A stretch of 64,000 nucleotides of DNA from UBA5734 sp964528645. GTDB lineage: Bacteria > Bacillota > Clostridia > Saccharofermentanales > UBA5734. Positions 15,255 through 23,070 of this stretch are shown piece after piece. The number at the start of each line of letters is the position of its first letter. Position 1 is the stretch's first letter. The notes under the pieces were generated by a model. It was given only the letters and a program-made list of their open reading frames with translations, was not told where the DNA came from and searched no databases. The DNA lies in NCBI GenBank assembly GCA_964528645.1, contig CAZGSR010000004.1, positions 21,157 to 85,156 on the forward strand. The letters are read 5' to 3'. The translations under genes were made by a program, and so were the position numbers.

Positions 15255-16130
15255 TCAGCCGATGAAGAGTTGTTCGAAATATTCCTTGTCACCGATGACA
15301 GCGTGGCCGATACCGATCTGTTTGTAGGATGCGTTCATGATGTTCTTGCGATGGCCAGGGCTATTCATCCAGGCGGTGACGATCTGCTCGGGAGAATAGG
15401 CATTGGCGGTGCCGATGGCGTAATTCTCGCCGCCGGTTTTCGGCTTCAGGCCGACTTCGGCAAAGACGGTGTAGAACTGGGCACCGTCAGGACGCAGGTG
15501 CGGCGAGGGGCTATCAGGCAGTTCGACGACGCGGATGGCGGCAGCTTCCTGAGCATTGCTATTGATGGTCAGGGCGGAGAGGCCCTCTGCGGCGCGTGCT
15601 TCGTTGACCAGGCGCAGGATCTCATCGGTCCAGTAATCACCGGTGGATTCGATGGCTGCAGGAGCTTCGGTGGCAACAGGGGCAGGAGCGGCGACGGCTG
15701 CGGCTTCGACAGTTGCGGCCGGGGTAGGCTGGGCTTCCTGAGCTTTGACTGGAGCGGCTTCTTCAACTTTTTCAACCGGAGCCTCGGTCTTTTTTTCGAC
15801 TGGGGCTTCTGCCTTGGCTGGCTCGGCTTTGACGGCAGCCGGGGCTGGTGCAGCGGTTTTGGTTTCAACTTTGGCTGTGGCTTTGGCTTCAACTTTGGCG
15901 GGAGCTTCTGTCACGACGGTTTCCGGACGGATGATTTCTGGCCAGGCAACTTCAGCTTTGGGATATTCGCCGAAGATTTTCGCCTTGGCCTGGGCGATCT
16001 GGTCATGGACGCGGACAATGCCAGCCGCCTGGGCTGTCACGCTGCTGATGCCGATGATGCTGGAAAGAACGACGGCAGCACTGATGACCTGGAACGCTTT
16101 GCGGGCTACGCCGGAAGACAAAAAGGACAT
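15255..16130 (-). CDS. Secreted CAP-domain protein 3, under a class I c-di-GMP riboswitch
   Basis: A 291-residue protein starting MSFLSSGVARKAFQ. A signal peptide (about 1-35) is followed by KIFGEYPKAEVAWPE, shared with CAP protein 1, a long Ala/Pro/Lys/Glu-rich linker (about 60-160) and a C-terminal CAP domain with SPHLRPDG, GENYA and SPGHRKNIM, ending EQLFIG. An open frame reaches to 16286, but its first 52 codons are the riboswitch, so the ATG at 16130 with GGGAGG upstream is the start. Predicted control is opposite to that of the two wall-anchored proteins. The linker resembles wall-spanning spacers; no anchoring signal is visible. Confidence 0.88.
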   Translation of the reverse strand: MSFLSSGVARKAFQVISAAVVLSSIIGISSVTAQAAGIVRVHDQIAQAKAKIFGEYPKAEVAWPEIIRPETVVTEAPAKVEAKATAKVETKTAAPAPAAVKAEPAKAEAPVEKKTEAPVEKVEEAAPVKAQEAQPTPAATVEAAAVAAPAPVATEAPAAIESTGDYWTDEILRLVNEARAAEGLSALTINSNAQEAAAIRVVELPDSPSPHLRPDGAQFYTVFAEVGLKPKTGGENYAIGTANAYSPEQIVTAWMNSPGHRKNIMNASYKQIGIGHAVIGDKEYFEQLFIG

Positions 16131-16137
16131 TAAAAAA

Positions 16138-16240
16138 CCTCCCAGTTTCGGTAGCTGGCTGCCACGGGAGATGTCCCAGAGGCCCTTTAGCTTTGCGTCC
16201 CAGGTTTTCACCTGGTTTGCCTTTATCGGCTGAAGGCTTA
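16138..16240 (-). ncRNA. Cyclic-di-GMP-I (GEMM-I) riboswitch
   Basis: On the minus strand the RNA shows the GEMM-I hallmarks in order: AAAGGCAAACC, a stem CCAGGT/ACCTGG capped by a GAAA tetraloop, GGGACGCAAAGC, AAAGGGCC and a second helix ending GGCAGCC. The P1 5' strand AAGCCTTCAG (16240-16230) can pair with CTGGGAGG (16145-16138), which contains the ribosome binding site of the CAP gene. Ligand-stabilised P1 should therefore hide the start site: a predicted OFF switch. The T run following GGGAGG leaves open that P1 also acts as a terminator. Confidence 0.92.
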
Positions 16241-16306
16241 TCGATGCCCTCGCCTGATTTTCTTTTGGTCGGCAGGCTGCTGTCACACAACTTCCTGCTT
16301 GACGCC

Positions 16307-16335
16307 AGATTACAATATCTTTACAGATTTGTCAA
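16307..16335 (-). promoter_or_regulatory. Promoter of the GEMM-I leader
   Basis: On the minus strand a perfect TTGACA (16335-16330), 17-bp spacer and TAATCT (16312-16307). The start near 16300 gives about 60 nt before the aptamer. Confidence 0.6.
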
Positions 16336-16389
16336 TCATCGCCAGTCAAAATGTAATAAATAGCACTCACAGATAATCACTATCCAGAT

Positions 16390-16437
16390 AAAGACCGTCA
16401 ACCTGCAAGGCTTGTTCTTGCGGGCCTGACGGTCTTT
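16390..16437 (-). terminator. Terminator downstream of pfkA
   Basis: AAAGACCGTCA and TGACGGTCTTT enclose a nested CTGCAAG/CTTGCGG stem, giving a long hairpin about 45 bp after the pfkA stop. It separates pfkA transcription from the GEMM-I promoter. Confidence 0.75.
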
Positions 16438-16481
16438 ACAACAGAATGCTCAATGAAAAGTCCAGAAATGATTAAATCACA

Positions 16482-17462
16482 TCAGGATGTCAGAATGATG
16501 GCTCGCTCCAGCTCGACCGGATCGATCGTTTTTTTCATGTTGAGCGCTTCTTCGATATCGATGTCAACGATCTTGCCATCCTTATAGGCGATGACCCGGT
16601 TGTAACGACCATCGCGCAGACATTCGACCGCATGCAGACCCATCAGGCTGGCCATCTGGCGGTCTCGCAGAGTCGGGCTGCCACCACGCTGGAGGTGGCC
16701 GAGGATGGTGGCGCGAGCCTCGATCCCAGTCAGCGTCTCGATCTGGTGCGCAATTTCATCAGCCTTGGCGGCGCCTTCGGCAACCACAACGATGAAGTGG
16801 TGTTTACCGCGGTTGCGGCCATCGAGAACGGCCTTAAGCACGTCCTTGTTGAAGTCAAAGGGTTTCTCCGGGATGAGAACGACCTCAGCGCCAGTGGCGA
16901 TGCCGACATTGAGTGCAATATAGCCTGCTGCACGGCCCATGACCTCGATGACACTGCAGCGTTCGTGGGATGACGCCGTGTCACGCAATTTGTCGATGGC
17001 TTCCATCGCAGTATTCATGGCTGTGTCATAACCGATCGTGTAATCTGAGCAAGCAATGTCGTTGTCGATCGTACCAGGGATGCCAATGACTGGGATGCCT
17101 TTGCGGGCCAGATCACGGGCACCCTTGAAAGTTCCATCACCGCCGATTGCAATTATGGCGTCGAGATTGAACACCTTGATCATGTCGATCGCCCGGTTGA
17201 CACCTTCTTCGGAATTGAAGGTCTTGGACCGGGCCGTCATCAGGAAGGTTCCTCCCCGCTGTAGCTTTTCCGAGACCGAGGACCGGTTCAATTCCTCGAT
17301 ATCACCGCGCCAGAGGCCATGGTAACCGCGCCGGATGCCATAGACCCGGTAGCCGTAATACAGGCCGGTGCGGGTGACAGCACGGATGGCTGCATTCATG
17401 CCTGGGGCATCCCCGCCGCTGGTCAGAACACCGATGTTCCGGATAACCTTTTGTTCATCCAT
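16482..17462 (-). CDS. pfkA: ATP-dependent 6-phosphofructokinase
   Basis: A 326-residue glycolytic kinase. It has GVLTSGGDAPGMNAAIR at the N-terminus, IAIGGDGTFKGA (ATP/Mg site) and IPGTIDNDIACSDYTIG with the catalytic TIDND; the GGDG and PGT variants point to ATP, not pyrophosphate, as donor. VIEVMGRAAGYIAL and the C-terminal ILGHLQRGG substrate site are present. The start at 17462 has AAGGAG upstream; a longer frame overlaps the end of dnaE and is rejected. It follows dnaE but has its own promoter. Confidence 0.94.
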   Translation of the reverse strand: MDEQKVIRNIGVLTSGGDAPGMNAAIRAVTRTGLYYGYRVYGIRRGYHGLWRGDIEELNRSSVSEKLQRGGTFLMTARSKTFNSEEGVNRAIDMIKVFNLDAIIAIGGDGTFKGARDLARKGIPVIGIPGTIDNDIACSDYTIGYDTAMNTAMEAIDKLRDTASSHERCSVIEVMGRAAGYIALNVGIATGAEVVLIPEKPFDFNKDVLKAVLDGRNRGKHHFIVVVAEGAAKADEIAHQIETLTGIEARATILGHLQRGGSPTLRDRQMASLMGLHAVECLRDGRYNRVIAYKDGKIVDIDIEEALNMKKTIDPVELERAIILTS

Positions 17463-17529
17463 GGATTTGCATCTCCTTGATCGATCGATTGCAACAAGCA
17501 GACCGGACAACATCCGGCACAGACACTTT

Positions 17530-17538
17530 ATTATAGCA
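17530..17538 (-). promoter_or_regulatory. Extended -10 promoter of pfkA overlapping the dnaE stop codon
   Basis: On the minus strand TGCTATAAT (17538-17530) contains the TAA stop of dnaE (17533-17531). The predicted start is about 60 bp before the pfkA ATG. Confidence 0.6.
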
Positions 17539-20500
17539 AGGCGATGTTGGCCATGCCATATCTGCGGGCAATTTCCAGCAGGATTTTGTCGTCGGCTTCG
17601 ATCCAGCAATCGGCTGGCAGCTCATGACCTGTCCGACTGGCGCCCAGGTAGATTTTGACGCGCATGGGTCCATTGAAATATCGCAGCATGGCCAGAAGCC
17701 GTTTGTATCCGGCATCATCTTTCTCCCCCCAATAACGGATGGCCAGGGTTTTAGTGGCGGCGCCGCTGCTGGAAGAGGCTGCAGCTGGACGACTATCCCG
17801 GTTGGCGGATCGACCTGACGATGGACCGGTTGAGCTGCGATCGCCGGCTGAACCATTGCCAGCACCTAAATACCGGGCGAATTCTGCCGGTCGTCGTGTC
17901 ATATCCGGGGTCAGGGGCAGTGCCAGTTCGGCGATGAATTTGGGCGTGTCATCGTCACGCAGGCTGAGCCGTCCGCCGAGGAGGACGGGCTGGCCCTCCT
18001 GGAGCAGGCCGCCGTATTGGGCAAAGACACGCGGAAATACCAGGACTTCGCAGGTACCGGCCAGATCTTCAAAAGTCAGGATGGCCATGGCTTCTTTGTT
18101 GCGGGTCATCCGGGCTTTGCGTGCGACGACCAGGCCAGCGAAAATGGCTTTGTCCTGGTCACGTGCATTCAGCGCCAGCGCACCGATCTCTTCGTCTCCT
18201 TCATGCTGCTGCAAGGCGCTGCTGTCGTGTGTCGCCAAGGCATTGATCGCGGCACGGTATTCATCGAGCGGATGGCCGGTCACATAGAGCCCCAGCATCT
18301 CCTTCTCCATCGCCAGCAGATCAGCCGGACTAAATTCCGGCAGAGCAGGGTAATTCGGTTCTGCTTCTGTGCTGCCGGAAGCAGCAACGTCCATGCCGAA
18401 CAGACTGAGCTGGCCTTCCATGCTCTGGCGGCGCGCATTCTGCAGTTGGGTCATGAAGGGATCGAGCACAGCGACCAGCTGCGAGCGTGCGATGCGAAAT
18501 CCATCAAAGGCCGAGGCCCGGACCAGACTCTCGATCATTTTGCGGTTGAGGTCGGAGGCGCTGGCCCGGCGCAGGAAATCGCCGTATGAGGTGTAAGGGC
18601 CGTTCGAGGCGCGATCCTCGAGCACGGTCCGGATCGCTGCCTCGCCGACATTTTTCACGGCTGCCAAAGAGAAGCGGATTTTTCCGTTTTCGGTGGTAAA
18701 TCGGGCCTGGCTGGCATTGATATCTGGTGGCAGGACCTCGATGCCAAGCTTGCGGCAGACCCGGACATAGGCGGCTGCCTGGCTGAGGTTGCCAAGGTAG
18801 CTGTTGAGCATTGCAGCCATGAATTCAACCGGGTAGTAGTATTTGAGCCAGGCCGTGTAATAGGCGACGACGGCATAGGCGGCTGCGTGTGATTTATTGA
18901 ACGCGTAGCCGGCAAAAGCCATGACATCGTCAAAAATCTTTTCTGCTGTTTCGAGATCGACACCGCGCGCCACGGCACCTGCGACCTCGCTGCCCTTTTC
19001 ATCCACACCGCCATACAGAAACAAGTTCTTGTACTTGGCCATTTCGGCTGGTTTTTTCTTCGACATGGCGCGGCGGACATTGTCGGACTGGCCCATCGAA
19101 AAGCCAGCCAAGTCACGCACGATCTGCATGACCTGTTCCTGGTAGACAATGCAGCCATAGGTGACGTTGAGAATCGGTTCGAGCAAGGGGTGGTCGTAGC
19201 GGACCTTGGCCGGGTCATGCTTGGCGGCGACATACTGCGGGATCTGGTCCATCGGCCCGGGCCGATAGAGGGAAATACCAGCGATGATGTCCTCCAGCGA
19301 CTCGGGACGCAGTTCTTTCATGAAGCTGGTCATGCCACCGCTTTCCAGCTGGAACACCGCTTCGGTGTTGCCTTCGCTGATCATGGCAAAGACAGACCGG
19401 TCATCCATCGGCAGGGTGTCGAAATCGATCACGACCTGGTGATTCCTGGCCACCATGGCGGCGGTGTCCTGCATGACCGTCAGGGTGCGCAGGCCGAGGA
19501 AGTCGAATTTCAACAGGCCGATCAGCTCGATGTTGTTTTTCGAATACTGAACGACGATGGAGTCCTCGTTTCTGGACAAAGGGGCCAGGTTGGTCAGGGG
19601 TTCGCTGGAAATCACGACACCAGCGGCATGAGTCGAGGCGTGGCGCGGCATGCCCTCGAAACGTCGGGCCAGGTCGATCACCTGGCGTGTCACCGGATTT
19701 TCGTCGTAATCCTTGCGCAGCTCTTTGCTCTGGTCGAGCGCCTTGGCCAGGGTCACTCCCGGCATGCCGGGGACGAATTTGGCGATGCGGTCTGTTTCGG
19801 CATAGGAGACATCGAGGGCGCGTGCGACGTCGCGGATACAGGCGCGGGCAGCCAGGGTGCCAAAGGTGATGACCTGGGCGACCCGGTCCTGGCCGTATTT
19901 GGCTGTGACGTAGCGGATGACCTCCGGCCGCCGCTCATAGCAGAAGTCGATGTCAAAATCGGGCATGCTGACCCGGTCGGCATTGAGGAAGCGCTCGAAA
20001 ATCAGCGAATACTTGAGTGGGTCGATGTTGGTGATTTTCAGGCAATAGGCGGCCAGTGAACCAGCGCCGGAACCACGGCCGGGACCAACCATGATCTGGC
20101 TTTCACGGGCAAAGCGGATGAAATCCCAGACGATCAGGTAATAATCGGTGTAACCCATCCGGTTGATCACCGACAGCTCATAAGCGAGCCGTTTTTCGTA
20201 GGCTTCACGCGGAATAGTCGTTGGCAGATTCAGCCGTTCTTCGAGGCCCTGGCGGCAAAGCTGTTCGAGGTAGTCGGTATTGGGCATGCCGCCGGGAGTG
20301 GCGAAGGCCGGCAGGTGGATGGTGTCAAAGTCGAGTTTGACCTGGCAGCGGGCGGCGATGCGTTCGGTGTTGGCGATCGCCTCCGGCAGGGCCGAAAAAG
20401 CCGCGGCCATCTCTGCGGGGGATTTGAGGTAGAACGCATCCGACTGCATGCGCATGCGGTCGGGATCGCTCATGCGCTTGCCAGTCTGCATGCACAAGAG

Positions 20501-21157
20501 GACCTCATGGGCATGGGCGTCGTCTGGCATGAGATAATGGCAATCATTGGTGGCAACCAGGGGAATGCCGGTTTCACGGCTGATCTCGATCAGTTGCGTG
20601 TTGACCAGGGCCTGCTCGGGGATGCCATTATGTTGCAGCTCGAGGTAGAAATTGCCCCGGCCGAACAGCTCATCGTAGGTCTGGGCCAGTTGGACAGCCC
20701 GTGTGCGATCGTGCTCCATCAGGGCACCGGGTATTTCGCCGCCGAGGCAGGCCGAGAGGGCGATCAGTCCCGACGCGTGCTGGCGCAGCAAGTCATGGTC
20801 AATGCGCGGGCGGTAGTAAAAGCCATCAACAAACCCGGTCGAGACCAGTTTCATCAGGTTCTGCCAGCCGGTTTGATTTTCAGCCAGCAGGATCAGGTGT
20901 GACGGTTCCTTGTCGAGGCTGCCTTCCTTGTCGGTGTGGCTTCTGGGGGCGACATAGACCTCGCAGCCCAAGATCGGGCGGATGCCCTTGGCAATCAGGG
21001 CATTGTAGAAATCGACGGTGCCGAAAAGAACGCCGTGATCGGTGATCGCACAGGCATCCATGCCCAGCTCAAGCAGGCGATCCGGCAAGTCTTTGATCCG
21101 GATCGCCCCATCGAGCAAACTGTATTCGGTATGAAGGTGGAGATGTGTAAAGGCCAC
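17531..21157 (-). CDS. dnaE: DNA polymerase III alpha subunit (DnaE type)
   Basis: About 1,208 residues. The PHP domain starts FTHLHLHTEYSLLDG; the polymerase palm has VSMPDFDIDF near residue 400; helix-hairpin-helix, OB-fold (AIFAGLVVARKARM) and a C-terminal domain follow. A Ser/Gly-rich linker separates the last segment. I choose the GTG at 21157, which gives the usual MAFTHLH start, over an earlier in-frame GTG at 21205 overlapping the preceding gene; neither has a strong ribosome binding site, consistent with coupling to the upstream mutase gene 10 bp away. It is not PolC (no inserted exonuclease). It acts in chromosome replication. Confidence 0.95.
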   Translation of the reverse strand: MAFTHLHLHTEYSLLDGAIRIKDLPDRLLELGMDACAITDHGVLFGTVDFYNALIAKGIRPILGCEVYVAPRSHTDKEGSLDKEPSHLILLAENQTGWQNLMKLVSTGFVDGFYYRPRIDHDLLRQHASGLIALSACLGGEIPGALMEHDRTRAVQLAQTYDELFGRGNFYLELQHNGIPEQALVNTQLIEISRETGIPLVATNDCHYLMPDDAHAHEVLLCMQTGKRMSDPDRMRMQSDAFYLKSPAEMAAAFSALPEAIANTERIAARCQVKLDFDTIHLPAFATPGGMPNTDYLEQLCRQGLEERLNLPTTIPREAYEKRLAYELSVINRMGYTDYYLIVWDFIRFARESQIMVGPGRGSGAGSLAAYCLKITNIDPLKYSLIFERFLNADRVSMPDFDIDFCYERRPEVIRYVTAKYGQDRVAQVITFGTLAARACIRDVARALDVSYAETDRIAKFVPGMPGVTLAKALDQSKELRKDYDENPVTRQVIDLARRFEGMPRHASTHAAGVVISSEPLTNLAPLSRNEDSIVVQYSKNNIELIGLLKFDFLGLRTLTVMQDTAAMVARNHQVVIDFDTLPMDDRSVFAMISEGNTEAVFQLESGGMTSFMKELRPESLEDIIAGISLYRPGPMDQIPQYVAAKHDPAKVRYDHPLLEPILNVTYGCIVYQEQVMQIVRDLAGFSMGQSDNVRRAMSKKKPAEMAKYKNLFLYGGVDEKGSEVAGAVARGVDLETAEKIFDDVMAFAGYAFNKSHAAAYAVVAYYTAWLKYYYPVEFMAAMLNSYLGNLSQAAAYVRVCRKLGIEVLPPDINASQARFTTENGKIRFSLAAVKNVGEAAIRTVLEDRASNGPYTSYGDFLRRASASDLNRKMIESLVRASAFDGFRIARSQLVAVLDPFMTQLQNARRQSMEGQLSLFGMDVAASGSTEAEPNYPALPEFSPADLLAMEKEMLGLYVTGHPLDEYRAAINALATHDSSALQQHEGDEEIGALALNARDQDKAIFAGLVVARKARMTRNKEAMAILTFEDLAGTCEVLVFPRVFAQYGGLLQEGQPVLLGGRLSLRDDDTPKFIAELALPLTPDMTRRPAEFARYLGAGNGSAGDRSSTGPSSGRSANRDSRPAAASSSSGAATKTLAIRYWGEKDDAGYKRLLAMLRYFNGPMRVKIYLGASRTGHELPADCWIEADDKILLEIARRYGMANIALL

Positions 21158-21167
21158 GTGCGACCGA

Positions 21168-22907
21168 TCAGAGATGTTCGCGCAGATAGCCTTCGACCTG
21201 CTCACGCAACTGGTTCAGGGTGGCATCATTCTGGGCCTGGTCTTCGCCGTAGATGCCGAAGTAGATCTTGATCTTGGGCTCGGTGCCGGAAGGACGGATA
21301 CAGAACCAGTCGATGCCGTCGAGCTCGTAGAGCAGGACGTCGGACGGGGTCATTTCGATCGGAGTGCTCGAGCCATCGGCAAGAACGATCCGGTCGAGCG
21401 TTTTGTAATCACGCACGGCACGCACGGGCACGCCTGGCACACCGAGCTGCTTATTGGCCCGTAAATAAGCCATGCCGGACTTGATCTTCTCGATGCCAGC
21501 TTTGCCTTCGAGGGTAATCGAAATGGTCTTTTCAGCCGCATAGCCATAGCGCTGGAAAATCTCCTGCAGCAGGTCGTAGAGGGTCTTGCCCTCGTCGGCA
21601 GCCGCAGCGGCCATTTCGCCGATCAGCATGCTGGCGACGACGGCGTCCTTGTCCCGGACATCGGTCCCGGCCAGGTAGCCAAAGCTCTCCTCAAAACCGA
21701 ACTGGTAGTGCATCGGGCCAAATTCGTCGTGCTGCTTGATCAGCTCGGCGATGAATTTGAAACCGGTCAGGCATTCGAACAGCGTGACGCCATAGGCCTC
21801 GGCGATGCGTTTGGTCAGTTTGGTCGAGACAATGGTCGTGACGACAAACGACTGGTCTGGCAGCGTGGCCGATTTCTTCTTGGCAGACAGGATGTACTCC
21901 ATCAGCAAAAGGCCGATCTGGTTGCCAGACAGGACCTGGTAGTCACCCGTACTGGTCCGGACACAGACACCGGTGCGGTCGGCGTCAGGATCGGTCGCGA
22001 TCACCAGGTCAGCGCCTTCTTTCTGGGCCAGCTCGATCGCCATGGCCAGAGCGGAGCGTTCCTCCGGATTGGGGAAGGCGACGGTTGGGAAATGGCCATC
22101 CGGCAGCTCCTGCTCCGGGACGACCAGGATATTGGTAAAGCCAATCTGGGACAGGATGCGGCGGACGGGCTTATTGCCGGCGCCATGCAGGGGCGTGTAG
22201 ACGATCTTGAGGTCGCGGTGGCGCTGGACGGCCTCGAGGTTGATCGCCAGTTTTTCCAGCATGGCGGTGTAGACTGCGTCGAGATCCTCGCCAAAGTCCT
22301 GCCACAGGCCGGTTGCACGGGCATTTTCTTCACTGAGGCAATTCAAAAGCGGGGGGAAATCCTCGATCGAGTTCATGACGTCGCTGACAACCGTGGCTGC
22401 TTCTGGAGGCAACTGGCCACCATCCTCGCCGTAGGCTTTGTAGCCGTTGTATTTGGCCGGGTTGTGGCTGGCCGTGATCATGACGCCACCGGCTGTGCGG
22501 AAGTGGCGGATGGCAAAGGACAGCATCGGCACGGGGCGCAGCTCGTCGGAGAGGTAGACCTTGATCCCATGGGTGACAAAAATCCGGGCGGACAGGACGG
22601 CAAATTCGCGCGAGAACAGGCGTGAATCATAGGAAATGGCCACGCCGCGTGCCTTGGTCACCTCGCCCTGGCTGGCGAGAAAACGGGCAAATCCCTCGGA
22701 GGCCCGGGCGACAGTGTAGAGATTCATCCGGTTGGTGCCGGCGCCCAGGACACCGCGCAGGCCAGCGGTGCCGAATTCAAGGTCCATATAGAAGCGGTCT
22801 TCGATTTCCTTTTCATCCTGAGCTACGCCCAGTAATTCGGCGCGCGTTGACTCGTCAAAATTGGGGTCCGTTGTCCAGCGGGTATAACGTTCCTGAGCCA
22901 AAGTCAT
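21168..22907 (-). CDS. Phospho-sugar mutase (phosphoglucomutase/phosphomannomutase family)
   Basis: A 579-residue alpha-D-phosphohexomutase. The family's serine loop TASHNPAKYNG lies near residue 146, the Mg loop ATDPDADRTG near 265, the sugar loop GFEESFGYL and the phosphate-binding FCIRPSGTEPKIK near the C-terminus. Length fits the PgcA-type glucose-1-phosphate/glucose-6-phosphate mutase group, linking glycolysis to UDP-glucose and wall polymer precursors. AAGGAGGG precedes the ATG. Confidence 0.92.
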   Translation of the reverse strand: MTLAQERYTRWTTDPNFDESTRAELLGVAQDEKEIEDRFYMDLEFGTAGLRGVLGAGTNRMNLYTVARASEGFARFLASQGEVTKARGVAISYDSRLFSREFAVLSARIFVTHGIKVYLSDELRPVPMLSFAIRHFRTAGGVMITASHNPAKYNGYKAYGEDGGQLPPEAATVVSDVMNSIEDFPPLLNCLSEENARATGLWQDFGEDLDAVYTAMLEKLAINLEAVQRHRDLKIVYTPLHGAGNKPVRRILSQIGFTNILVVPEQELPDGHFPTVAFPNPEERSALAMAIELAQKEGADLVIATDPDADRTGVCVRTSTGDYQVLSGNQIGLLLMEYILSAKKKSATLPDQSFVVTTIVSTKLTKRIAEAYGVTLFECLTGFKFIAELIKQHDEFGPMHYQFGFEESFGYLAGTDVRDKDAVVASMLIGEMAAAAADEGKTLYDLLQEIFQRYGYAAEKTISITLEGKAGIEKIKSGMAYLRANKQLGVPGVPVRAVRDYKTLDRIVLADGSSTPIEMTPSDVLLYELDGIDWFCIRPSGTEPKIKIYFGIYGEDQAQNDATLNQLREQVEGYLREHL

Positions 22908-22985
22908 AAGGGTCCCTCCTTGTTCATGGGCGACTGCCTGGAAGGCCCTGCATATCAGGCTGCCAGACAGTCGAATTGTGAACTG

Positions 22986-22994
22986 ATTATATCA
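22986..22994 (-). promoter_or_regulatory. Extended -10 promoter upstream of the phospho-sugar mutase gene
   Basis: On the minus strand TGATATAAT (22994-22986), a perfect -10 with TGn and no clear -35. The start would lie about 70 bp before the ATG at 22907. Confidence 0.5.
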
Positions 22995-23070
22995 TAGCGA
23001 ACGGTTCAAAGTTGCTACCTTCCTGTCAGCTTGCGTGCGCCAGACCATGTCCGTCGTCCGCCCTGTCTGC

